64,000 nucleotides of DNA from Camarhynchus parvulus (Eukaryota > Chordata > Aves > Passeriformes > Thraupidae): NCBI RefSeq assembly GCF_901933205.1, contig NC_044577.1:434001-498000 (forward strand), in the 5' to 3' direction. The position numbers were made by a program, and so were the translations under genes. This document shows positions 32,028 through 42,618 of the stretch, piece after piece. The notes beneath the pieces are model-generated. The model saw only the letters and a program-made list of their open reading frames with translations, ran no database searches and was not told where the DNA came from. Every line of letters starts with the position of its first letter. Position 1 is the first letter of the stretch.

Positions 32028-35000
32028 GTGAGCTGGGATAAAGGGGTCTGCTTGTGGTGTCTTGTTTGGCTTTTCAGGCTCCTGAAGCCAGAGAGCTCTG
32101 CAGAAGGAGCTTGTTTTTATTCAGAAATAATGATGCAGTACTTGGTTTAGGCACATAAACATTTGTGGCTTGAGCAGGCAGAGGTATGATACACACTTGT
32201 GTTGGGAGATGAGTTCTGTCTCGCTAGAAACTCCTTTTTCTTCTTGCAAGAAACAGCTGTGGGACAATTTCCTTTGAACATCAGTGGGTTTTTCACCCCC
32301 CAAAATCTTCACCTGGTTTTATTTTGAAGTAAGAAGCACTAGGTAGTGTTTAGGAACTGTTGCTGGTGAGATTGTATCTGGCAAAGACACCATCTCACCA
32401 ACAGCTTTCAAAGATTTTGGAAAAGGCAGAATGCTCGGTATTCTCTCCTTTAATATTTTTGCTTACTGTTTCCAGCCCAGCCTGTGTTTCCATTGTGTCT
32501 GTGAGCTTTGTCACATTTGCAAGTTGTTAATAACATCTTGGTTTGTTAATATATTCTCGGTATTGGCAAATTCTCCGTGATTTATCTGCTTAGATCTGCG
32601 TTATTTACCGCTCTGCCTCTTCCAAGTTAATGATTTCCCTGACTAAGGATACCTTTGTGCACAGGGAAAGATGCAGGGAGGAAAAATCCGCCTGGGATGT
32701 TCCTCCTCCTCCCAAACTGGAACTAGTGGAGGCTGCTGGCCACTTTCACTGGTCATCTCCTGAGTCTTTTAATTAGAATGCTTCTGACTCGGAGCTTCCA
32801 CATCTCCTGGCTCAGGCCTTGGGTGCTGGCAGAAGAGGCATAAGAGCTGCGCTGTCTCTGGTCCCCAAATTGTAATTTCAGCTTAGATGTTGGGACAATG
32901 AAGTGTGTGAGGGTGTTTTACCCCTCAGCACTGGGGGGCTCACCAAACGCTGCTGTGGGTGCAGGATGACAAATGCTGCCACATCTAATGAGGGATCACT
33001 CTGAGCATCCCATGCCTTGCTGTGTGGCTTCTTGGAGCCGCTGACCTCTGCCCGGTGCCCTTGGCCGTGCCAGCCCAGCCACGTGCTGGCAGCTGGGAGA
33101 TGTTTTATGTTTTGTCTGGCCAGCAGGGAAAGCTTGGTGCTGGTGGGAAGAGCTGAGAGGGCAGAACACGCGGGATGGGATGTGCTGGGTTTGGTGCCTG
33201 GCACGGCTGTGGCAGCTCTTCCCTGGTTGCCAGAGGTGCCAGGAGTGCCCAAAGCTCAGGGTTGCAGCCCAGACAGGACTGGGACTCACTGGGCACGTGT
33301 GGCTCTGGATGAATTGTGCTGTGCTCCGAATGAGTGGCTGCACACGGAGCAGGCACGTGGCACAGCTCTGCTCTCAGCAGGTGAAGCTGCAGCAGGAAAA
33401 CACCTCTGGCTCAGCAAGACACAATAGCAGAGCGCAGGGAGCCGGGCTGAGGCTGTGAGGGATGTGGGATCCGTGCTACCGGAGGCTCAGAGGCAAAAAT
33501 AGCACCGTTTATAATAGTACAGGGGAAGGCTCCTGCGCGACGCCTTTGCATTCTGCCAGCCCGTAGTGAATGGAGGAGTAGCTTGCTTACAGATGACAAG
33601 CAGGGATGAATAAGCACTTAAAAAATTTTTGGTGCTGGAGAAACAGCTTTTCCATCTTGGCCCCTGAGCTAGTCAGTCTTGCAGTCCCTTTCCTCAGAGT
33701 GTTGCTTGCTGCTTGAAATACAGGTGTTGGGAGGCGTGGAATTAAAACTCTCTCCACATCCCTTGGCCTCCCTGTGGGGTTCCCTGTTCTGCCCTTGGCA
33801 TGCTCCAGGACGTGTTTTGACTGGGCTGTGTGCTGATTTTGGAGAGGACCCCTTTGCTGCCTGGCTTGCCCCCAGCAGCAGTAGGAGATATCCAGAGCAC
33901 AATCCATGAGCTCCTTCACCAGCTATAAACGTGCCATCACCACAGACTAAATCCCTGATGGATTTTAGTGGATGGACACCTGAGGATCTCCTGGAGGTGA
34001 AATGGAAGAATAAACACATTCATTTGGATGCTTGAAGAAGAGCAGTGAAGTGTGGATAGGTGTAAAGTTACGTCCTGGAGTAAGGAACTGCTGTCCCTTG
34101 CTGTCTCAGTGCTGGGGCTGTTGGCTACAGCAGCACTGCCTCTGCCCCTTGCTCTTGTCCTCTGTGCCTAATTTCCATGGGACACCTTAAGTATTTTAGC
34201 TGTTGGAGTTTTGTAATGGGAGGTAACATTGTTTGGATGTTTTTTTTTTTTTTTTTTTTTTTGTTTTCTTTTTCCCTTCTTTCTTCCCCTAAACTGCTTC
34301 TTTGTGGGCTTTCTAAGGACCTAGTCCAGGGTGGAAACAGTGGGAAAAACACCTCGTGGTAAGGAGTAGAATGCACCTAGTGCTGTGTGTTTCTTCAAAG
34401 TCAATACTATTAATTGCTTTCTTGCTGCTTAATGATAAACTTGTTAAGACGTGGCCACAAGTGGTTCTCTGGCCAGGAAAATGTCCTTTTTGCTGTTGTG
34501 TTTGCCCCAGCTAGCAGTGGAGAGATACCTGCAGTACCTGAGGAACAGGCCTCATGAAAACTGGTATTTTGGAGCATTTTTCCACTTGCCTGTCCATGCC
34601 TAATGCCTGCACCATTCCTGGTGTGCCCCTCGCACCGCGGCGCGTGGGTGTGTGCAGATTTGTGTGAGGAGAAAAGCCAGCCACGGCCTTTGGAAAGGGC
34701 AGGCGTTGCAGCAGTGTCCATCAGGGCTTTTATTATTTTCATATTTGGCTCCAGCTGAAATGTCAGTGACCTCCTGCTCGGAGAGGTCCCATCCACAGGG
34801 AGCCCTGGCAGGCGTTTCCCAAACACAGCACAGGGATCTTGTACCCTCTTCTTACAGGACACATTTTACACCCTTGCATTGCAGTTCAGAGAGGGCCCCA
34901 GGCTTATTTCCTTCAAACATAACTTGTGGTGGTGAGTTTGGCCAGTCCTCATGGGAATTGGTCTCTCCTGAAGGTATGAATCCAGCCCTAGGCTGGGCTG

Positions 35001-37134
35001 TACCTTAGGAAGCTGAATGTTACCCTGAACAAGTGTCCTGCTTGACAGTGGGAAGCACAAGGTGTTTTGGCCTCTAAGAAGCAAAACAGAGAGTCCAAAA
35101 TGGGAGCAGAATACAGAATCATGTGTGAGATGAGTTTATAATTCTGGCTGTTTTGGTGCTTGCTAACCTGGTGCTTTTGCCGGCCCAAAAGGTGAAGGTA
35201 AAGAAGGCCAGGCTTGCAATTAAATGTACAGTGAGAAGCTTGGGGGGAGACTTAAAGTTTGGGGCTACTTGCTGTTTGTGTGAACCGTGGAAAATATTTT
35301 GTGAACAAAACTTTCCATTAATATGGGGTTTGTGAATAATTCAGGATTATTGCAGATCAAATTTCAGAGAGAAGCACCGGAGCAGCGTGAGCTCCACGAT
35401 TTTCCAGCTCTTGGTGCGTGCCAGTGTTTTGGGGAGGGAAGGGCGATTCTCTGGGACCTGTGCTCAGCTGAGTCAGCTTTATTAGCACTGCACGACTTCC
35501 TGAATTGCTGCCGAGGAAGGATGTGCTGTTGACTCAGAAGAAAGTCAGTGATGTCTGGGGACAGGGTCAGTGATGTGGATGCCTGAGTTCCAGCGTGCTC
35601 TTGAGGCTGTGAATCACTGCGACAGCTGAAATGAGTGAAAAGTGCCATTTTCTTTAAAAAAAAAAACCAAAAAACCAACCCAAATGAGAAGGTGGAGGAA
35701 GGCCCCAGAGGTCGTGCTTGGTTAGATAACAGGGCAGGATGGAATTTGTGGTTTGCATCATGAAATTTGGCACTGGCTTCAGCCGAGCGTTTCGCCCGGC
35801 TGTAAACCCGTGCGTTGCCTGTGGCTCGCTCCTGTAAACTCCGTCTGCACAGCTGCGAGCGCCGTCGTGTGCACACTCAATTCCTGAACTGGATCGGGAC
35901 AGCGGAGGATTTTCTGTACGGAATCTTCTATTAAAAACACGCCCACACTCCCCAATCAGCCTTCCTTTTCCTCTGCAAACTGCTCATTTGTCTCCGAGCG
36001 CTCTGTCTGCCTCGAACATGCCTGTGTGTGTGGCATAGCTTGAATTTTTATGCCGAGGAATGTAAACACCAAATCCGCACAAGACTTGCTGAAGAACTCC
36101 GGGGCTCTGGTGCATCATCTGTTTGTTATGTAACCTGATAGAATGGGAGCGAAATAGAAACCAGATGTCAAGGCAGAGCAATTACAATTTTTCATCTGCG
36201 AGCATTACAGTAAATGCACTTTGTGTTCCTTGCCCCCCTCTCCGAATGTGGGGTTTTATTTGGGAAAGTGCTGTGGGGGCCCTTGGAGCTCTCAGCATGG
36301 CTCTTGCTTAAAGACTTTGTTATTCTGTACTGGTGTTCCTTAATGTAATTAGAGTCTGTGTGCTACTCCAGATCCATGAGCCAGTGTATTCCCAACTGGA
36401 AATGAGCTGGACACAAGTGCTGAGTCCCGGGAGAGCCCCTCCGCACGTCCAGCTCTGTGGGTTACGCGGTCAAGCCGCACTAAATTTAGCATTCCAAGGG
36501 AAGCTGCTTTGCTTGTCATGTTTAAATTTGGCAAGAGAATCCCCTCAGAACAGGTTTGGTGCGGGCTCTGCCGGGGATTCCGGAGCTGGAGGAACATCTG
36601 GGAGGGGAGCAGATGGGAGCTGCAGTTAGCTCGTTTGCTCCAATTCGCCAAACGACGAGGAGGATAAAAGGGAAAATGGATAATCATTGATTCTCTCTGG
36701 TGGGGAAATGGATTCTTCCACCGCTAGTTTATCCCAGAGGTTTATCTCTGCTGCCTTCCATTAAATAAGGCAAGCTCTTGGTTGAGAGAGGCATTGATGC
36801 ATGTCTGTCTTGGTCTTCATGTGCATCTTCACGAGTCGAGGCGTGTGTGTGATCTCACCGAGTAGGAGCTGATGGGAATTTTCCTCTTCCCTTCCCTCGT
36901 GTTTTTCATCCTCCTGCGCTGATATCTGTTCTCTTGCTGCTGAAGATTTATTTCCTTCTGTCCAGTTAAGCTTGGAAGCCCTGGGCAGCAGGTCCTTGCT
37001 TGTGGAGTTTGGGCTTGAGTAAGGCCACAGGGGCTGGAGATCCAGTTTTTCTGTGGGAGCAGAACCTGTTTTGGGCATCCCTCTGTTAAGTACAGATAAC
37101 CTCAAGAAACCCTTAAATGAGCTGTACTTTCCAG
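32028..37134. other. Repeat-poor unique stretch, CpG patches
   Basis: About 5 kb without recognised mobile elements. There is a T-run at 34240-34262. CpG-bearing unique patches lie near 33520-33570 and 35760-36010, and 36120-36240 has the even base mix and absence of repeats seen in conserved non-coding elements. No exon with both splice sites in a clear frame was found. Confidence 0.42.
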
Positions 37135-37218
37135 ATGAAGGAAGAATTAAAGGTTCTTGCTCCTCCTAAAAAGCGAGTTTCTTCCCTTAAAACCAGCAAA
37201 CAAGGAGAAGAGATCAAT
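37135..37218 (+). CDS. Candidate 84-nt exon, Lys-rich peptide
   Basis: The acceptor CTGTACTTTCCAG ends at 37134; the donor ATCAAT|GTGAGC follows 37218 (non-consensus base before GT). The length is 84 nt, exactly 28 codons in phase 0, and this is the only open frame. The peptide starts MKEELKVLAPPKKRVSSLK and continues with polar residues. It looks like a genuine cytoplasmic, phosphorylatable linker, but I do not recognise it. The first codon is ATG, yet the upstream CAG and pyrimidines favour an internal exon. It is in phase with both candidate chains upstream (23775-23880 directly, or via 31897-32027). Confidence 0.4.
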
Positions 37219-37524
37219 GTGAGCGCTTGCTGCCAGACATTCCCAACAGCATCCAATCCGTGCCACCTCTCCTTTCAAGGATAACATGGAAAGAGGACTT
37301 GGGTGTGTGATAGGTGGTCACTGCTCGACTCTGCCAACACCCAGTAGTGACTTCTGCATGCTGCCCGTGGAGTCTGAGCTGAAATTGAAGATTTACCTGT
37401 TGGAGACACTTTTCCCTCACATGAAATGTTTACAGAAAACTTTACAACTGCAAGGAAGCAGCAGAGCCTCTTGCACCCTGAAGTCCAGAATCAGATGTTC
37501 CCAGTTTGGAATTGCTTCCTTTCC
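37219..37524. other. Non-coding stretch with minus-strand exon-like segment
   Basis: About 300 bp between the candidate exon at 37135 and an old CR1. The complement of 37397-37447 has a very good acceptor and donor and one open frame, but nothing else supports a minus-strand gene. Confidence 0.35.
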
Positions 37525-37885
37525 AGCTCTCCTTCTGGAGGAAAGGAGACTCAGGGGGGACCTCATCGCTGTTTACAAGTACCTGACAAGAGGCTTGTGA
37601 TGAAGTGGGGGTTAGAGCAGAGCTCTTCTGCTGTGCCTCAAGTGCAAGGATGAGAGGAGGTGGCCTCTCAGGGGGAGGTTCAGATTGGATATTGAATATT
37701 GGGTATAGAAAAAAAAAATCACTGAAAGGGTGGTGCAGTTAGTTGCCCAGGAAGCTAGTGCAATCTCTGGAAACATTCCAGAGGCACCTGGGGGTATCAC
37801 TGAGGGCAGTTATGGTGGTGCTGTGTTGGTGTTTGGACTGGATGATCTTGAAGGCCTCTCCAACCTTGAGGATTCTGTGATTTTT
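37525..37885 (+). mobile_element. Older CR1 LINE 3' fragment
   Basis: Sense CR1 of the diverged type: 'ctcaggggggacctcatcgctgtttacaagtacctgacaagagg', 'gatgagaggaggtggcctc', 'gattggatattgaatattggg', and the tail 'gtttggactggatgatcttgaaggcctctccaaccttgaggattctgtgattt', which includes the CR1 terminal repeat. Confidence 0.93.
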
Positions 37886-38653
37886 TTCTCCTAAATGGAG
37901 ACCATGGAGAGCCCAGATGTGGCCACCATGGAGAACATCCCCTCAGGTTGGTCGCAGTGGATGTTTGCCCAGCTCTCTTGCACAGATGCTGATGCTCTTC
38001 TCACTGAGCTTGGGGAGCCGTGTGCCGAGCTCTGTGTAAACACCGCCATGTCACCGACACCGGCCCTGAAAGCCACGGGAGTGCAGAACGGGAATGCTGG
38101 CCAGGAACGACTCCCACGTGTCAGTCACACAGGGGGCTGGGTTTGAGAAGCAAAACAGATCCCTCAAGGAAGCCTTGGGCTCAGCTCCTCCGCTGTGTCG
38201 GTCCCGAGCAGGCTCTGTGAGCGTGAGCCCGGGGATCCCGGCGTGTGCTGGGGACACAAGTGCTGGCAGGGGCGGTCACATGTGCCCGGCAGCTCCTACT
38301 ATAACAACAGCAGCTCCGCCGCCAGCGACCTTCAGCATGGCTCCCAATGTTCCCCGTGTTATTTTTAACCTGTCCGGGTAAATTTCCAATACAAAGGCCA
38401 GTGCCAATCTGATGTGCTCGCCTTTCCAAATCCTTATCTTTTGCTTTCTAGTGCACTGACGCATCAGATGGAACAGCAAGTTTCGGGCTTGGGTAAAGCT
38501 TTTATTGTATGGCCGCAGCATCAGAGAGAAATAAATATTTCAGCTCTGTTTTACTGCTAAATACATTTATTTTTCAAGAGTTTTGTTTTGTTTTTTTTTT
38601 TTTAAGATAGGTTTTAACAATTTTTTTTTCTTTTTAAAGACAAATACTTGAAC
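37886..38653. other. Non-coding stretch
   Basis: Unique sequence, moderately CpG-bearing at 38010-38300, then T-runs at 38590-38604 and 38621-38630. There is no callable gene. Confidence 0.45.
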
Positions 38654-38712
38654 TGTGGTTTAAAAATAGCTGAAGGCTGTACTTTGATTAGGTTGCTGTG
38701 GCACTGACGTCA
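38654..38712. promoter_or_regulatory. RUNX-type site and perfect CRE
   Basis: TGTGGTTT at 38654-38661 matches the RUNX core. The palindrome TGACGTCA at 38705-38712 is a full consensus cAMP response element (CREB/ATF). The flanks are free of mobile elements. Two full-consensus sites within 60 bp suggest a regulatory element, but each alone can occur by chance and no transcription start is visible. Confidence 0.3.
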
Positions 38713-39404
38713 GCGGGTGACATTTATCTCTGTATGGATTTGTCACCCTGTTGACTAAGGCTGTATTTACACAAATGGGGATATTTCTGTCCGCTGTGGG
38801 GGGAACCAGCAACAGCTCTGCCCCGGTTGTGTCCTTGCCCTCCGTGTTCCTGAAGTCTGCCTCTCTCCTGTGCTGCTTCTTTCTGTGCTGTAGTGGGGAT
38901 TTTTTTGAAGTGTTGGAGGGTAGTTTTAGGTATTCAGGTTGCCAGGAAGGTCCAGGTATGATGATGATGTTGGCTCGGTGGAGAAGGACGCTGGCAGAGA
39001 GATGCTGAACCAGACTTGGACTTGGTAAAGCACCAGGTATGAGCCTGGGTGGGTCCTGGCTGGATAGCTCCATGAATAGACAGGTAATGGATGTTCTCCA
39101 AATAGGAATTATAGAAAATAGGTCCTGAACAAGTGAACTAAATGTGAAAAAGGAAGGAAAAGAAGTGAGAAGTTTTAGCCCAGTATGGCTTTGAGTGCAG
39201 TGTATTTCTCTGTCACTTATTGAATGTTTTCATCCAGCGTAATTGCTGTAATTTACTTTTTTTTTAAGCTTTAATTATTGCTCTTGGGGTTTCCTTGGCC
39301 CCAAATCCCACTGTTCCAACTGCAGCAGAAAGCACTAACTTTCCTAAAAGCACTCTTGTGTAGATCTGGTTCCTGGAGCATAAGATTTCCCAAAAGGAAG
39401 TTTC
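38713..39404. other. Non-coding stretch with one exon-like segment
   Basis: 38894-38955 has a strong acceptor (cttctttctgtgctgtag) and donor CCAG|GTATGA, with one open frame beginning GDFFEVLEGSFRYSG. Its phase (one base in, one out) does not follow from the 37135 candidate, so it is not called as coding. Confidence 0.3.
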
Positions 39405-39515
39405 CATAGAATACCAGAATGGTTTGGGCTGGAAAGGACCTTAAAGCCCATCCAGTTCCTTGGCCTTGGACACTTCCAGGGATCCAGGGGCAGCCACAGC
39501 TTCTCTGGTCAAGTT
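39405..39515 (-). mobile_element. CR1 LINE 3' fragment with internal deletion
   Basis: Antisense CR1: 'agaataccagaatggtttgggctggaaaggaccttaaagcccatccagttcc' runs straight into 'ttggccttggacacttccagggatccaggggcagccacagcttctctgg'. The usual ~60 bp with 'ccatgggcagggacaccttccac' is missing. Confidence 0.93.
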
Positions 39516-40530
39516 TTCTCAAAGCTGCGCCTGTTTTGGGGGGATGCACTTGCAGCACCTTTTAATTTAACCCTGACACCAAGACAACAATAAAGGGAAA
39601 CCTCTAGAAACAAACTTAATTAAAGGCTGATACAAATTAACTTGCAGACTTTCTCAATTTGTCACACTATTCCAGTCTGTTTTCCAAGGAATCGTGGGTT
39701 TAAATCCGTGAGCCTTGTCAGCTCTGCAGGGAGGAGGCAGCTGATGCTGGCTGGCTTCAGGAAGGCATGAAATGTGTTTGTGTCTTCTGGAGCTGTGAAT
39801 TAACTGCGGGACTCCTACGGGATGGGCAGCCAATCATGGATTTGGCAGATTAATCACACTGCCTTGTGCAGAGCTCTTACCTGGCCCTCATCCCGTGGCA
39901 GGAGGGAAAGGAGCACTAATTAACATCCTGGACACAGGAGTACATTTTGGTGCTGGTTTCAGGCAGCTGGTAATGTACGTGTGGAATAGATTTTCCCCAA
40001 ATTTCATAGTGGATGAAGCCTGTGGAGTGAAATGCCGTTTTCTCTGCTGCTAGCCCGTCTGTGTTTGGGACTTTTTTCCAAAATAGCAATTCTGTGGGCT
40101 GCACTCACCTGCAGGCTCGCTGCCACTGCTGCAAACGATGCTTCCTCTGCGAGCTGGAGCATGGCACAGAGTAAGCTGATTGTTTCACATCTCACCCCAA
40201 GGCAGCTGCTGCTTTCTAAGCCTCTGTAATCTTCCCTTAAAAAGACAAGGGAGCTGAGAGGAGCTGCTGTCCAGTGGCATCCATGCTGGGAGGGAGGCCT
40301 TGCTTTCATCCCCTGCCACCATCCCACAAAATTCCAGCTTTTCCAGTGTCTTGCCTCATAAATGTCCTGGATAAAGACTGTAAGGTCAGTCAATAGTACA
40401 GGAGTTTGATAAATGGGAATTTCTGCTGGGGTTAGATATGCTTGTATGTCCAAACCACACATTGAATATGGATATTTATGCACAAATGTACCAATGTGCA
40501 TTTCCTGTGCAGAAAGCAGCGTCTGGGTGA
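39516..40530. other. Non-coding stretch, nothing recognised
   Basis: About 1 kb of unique sequence. A 193-codon minus frame that overlaps its end runs into the CR1 below and resembles no protein I know. Confidence 0.5.
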
Positions 40531-40612
40531 CATCCCTGTCCATGGCAGGGGGTTTGGGATGAGATGATCCTAAGTTCCTTTCCAACCCACAGCACTGTGT
40601 GATTCCATGAGC
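40531..40612 (+). mobile_element. CR1 LINE 3' end
   Basis: Sense CR1 tail: 'catccctgtccatggcagggggtttgggatgagatgatcctaagttcctttccaacccacagcactgtgtgattccatga', ending in the CR1 terminal repeat. Confidence 0.93.
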
Positions 40613-41785
40613 TTGTCTCCATCCCCAGAGAGGGACAGCAGCCAGCAGTGAGGACAGTACTGGTTAAACACAGTATTTTGCATTCACTTGGCCAGGGCTG
40701 ACTTGAGCTTGCCTTTTTTTGTATCTGAAGGAATGAAAAAAGGTCTCCTGTGCACTTCTTTTTTAAGATGTGAGGAGGAAAATGCCTTCTCACCTGCTGA
40801 GGCTGCAGCAGGATGCGTGTGGAGTGTGATAGCCTGGAGCTCGAAGGGTTTGTGACTCTTGGGGAAGGCTCTTGCAGGCTCAGAGGGGGTGTAATGGATA
40901 TTTAGGGATTTCTGTTGGGGTAGGGCTGCTGTTTTGGTGCTGGCTGAACTCCTCTGGGTTTCAAAGCAGCTGCTCAGGTGAAACCTTGGGATCCCTAAAG
41001 CGATGCACTGCTGCCTCAACTGGAAGAGATTAGCTTTCTCTAGTGATGCTCAGCGTTAACTTGTGCAGTTGCGACAGAGGTTGGAGCATTGCTCAACAGC
41101 CCGGCAGCCCTTCAGGTGAGCGCCGCTTGTGCAATGCACAGCCAGCAGAATTAACCTGGCTGCATCACTGGGGGGAAAACAAAAGGCTTGCTGGTGGTTC
41201 TCCCCCTCTTTTCCAGTGGCTTGTGCTGCAGATGAAAGCGAGTTTCAGGGCCCCGAGCTCTGAGTGTACAGTAAGCAGGCTGCAGCCTTGGCTCTCTCCT
41301 CCAGTTTGTCATTAAATTTTCAAATGGAAAAGCGATAAGGAATCTCTGTGCAGGGAACATTCCTCATACCGTGGAGTTAAACTGCAGCTTTTGGGTCCTG
41401 CTCTGAAAATCTGATTAACCTGAAAGAGATGAGGTGTGCCCTGGATGATGCCAGATAAAGGAAAGTGCTCACACGTGTGGTTATTGCTTCTCTGCCTGTT
41501 TATAGCTGCTTCCCAGTCTTTATTTGCTCCGATAGAATCGTTGGAGAATGCTGTGGGGCAGGAGTAAATAACTACTGAAGTAGAAGGAATAGCCTTCAGA
41601 GGAATTGGACTTTCCCAAAACAGAAGCTGGATACAGAGCTTCCCACAGAAATCATCCAAAAGGCTCGTGCAGATAGGCTTAAACCAGGATTTATGGTGAG
41701 TGAAACTGAGAGAATTGGCTTTAGGCTTTTTTAGACAGCAGAAGAATAGCGTGGAAGGAGATTATGGCTCTCCTCTGCGTGCATC
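40613..41785. other. Non-coding stretch with one exon-like segment
   Basis: Unique sequence. 41044-41115 (72 nt) has acceptor TTTCTCTAG and a strong donor TTCAG|GTGAGC and is open in one frame (MLSVNLCSCDRGWS...). It is phase-compatible with 38894-38955 only. It is not called as coding. Confidence 0.35.
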
Positions 41786-42061
41786 CAGCTGCATGTGACG
41801 GCTTTTGCAGCTGTATTTTTGGAACATCTTTCCCGAGCTCACCTAGAATGCCCAGCTCGAGGCGCCGCAGCTGCCGCCAGCTCTGCTGCCTGCGAGCAGC
41901 TGCTGTATTGACAGGCACGTTTGTACCCCGGGAGATGCCGGCGGTGTGGAAATGAGCGAGAAACAACTGTTTATATAATCCGCCTGTACAGATCAATTCC
42001 TGGGAAAACAAGCTGCTCCCCGTCTGCAGCGGCAGCACACACCTTGAGCTGCTATAAATAG
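41786..42061. promoter_or_regulatory. E-box cluster with MEF2-type site
   Basis: CAGCTG occurs four times in 117 bp (41786, 41808, 41868, 41897). CTATAAATAG at 42052-42061 is a perfect match to the MEF2 consensus and also contains a TATA-like core. The block is GC- and CpG-richer than its surroundings and free of repeats. bHLH plus MEF2 sites together are typical of muscle or neural enhancers, so a cis-regulatory module is plausible. No exon follows the TATA-like core that would make it a clear promoter. Confidence 0.35.
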
Positions 42062-42245
42062 TTCCAGTGCCTCTTCCAAGGGCCAGCTCCGGGGCCTTTG
42101 TGTTCTGCTGGGGTGGAAAACTGCTCAGTGAACTGGCAGTGATTGCCGCTGCGGGGAAAGCAGGGGCTCAGGGTCTCCCTGCTCCTCAGGGATTTTGATG
42201 GGAAAGTGCCCCTTCCCTACCTGGATCTCTGCTGTACTGAATTTC
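42062..42245. other. Short unique stretch
   Basis: About 180 bp between the E-box/MEF2 cluster and a CR1 copy. Nothing is recognised. Confidence 0.5.
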
Positions 42246-42618
42246 AGGGAATTATGGAATGGTCTGGGTGGGAAGGGACATTAAAACTTAGCCCATTCCT
42301 CACCCTGCCGTGGGCAGGGACACCTTCCACAATCCCAGCGTGCTCCAAGCCCCATCCAACCCAGCCTTGGGCACTTGCAGGGATCCAGGGGCAGGCACAG
42401 CTTCTCTGGGCACCCTGCCCACCCTCCCAGGGAAGGATTTCTCCCCAGTATCTCATCAAAACCTGCCCTCCTTCAGCTTAAAGCCATTCCCCCCTTGTCC
42501 TGTCCCTCCATGCCTTGTCCCCAGTCCCTCTCCAGCTCTCCTGGAGCCCTTTAGGTGCTCTGAGCTCTCCCTGGAGCCTTCTCCTCTCCAGGTGAGCACT
42601 CCCAGCTCTCTCCTTCCC
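42246..42618 (-). mobile_element. CR1 LINE 3' fragment, about 370 bp
   Basis: Antisense CR1 from the terminal repeat (ttatggaatggtctgggtgggaaggg) to 'ctccctggagccttctcctctccaggtgagcactcccagctc'. The 'ccaggtgagc' inside is part of CR1 and not a splice donor. Confidence 0.96.

Noticed and set aside
42590..42600. Strong donor-like CCAGGTGAGC
   Set aside because: Part of the CR1 sequence; the same string occurs in other CR1 copies.
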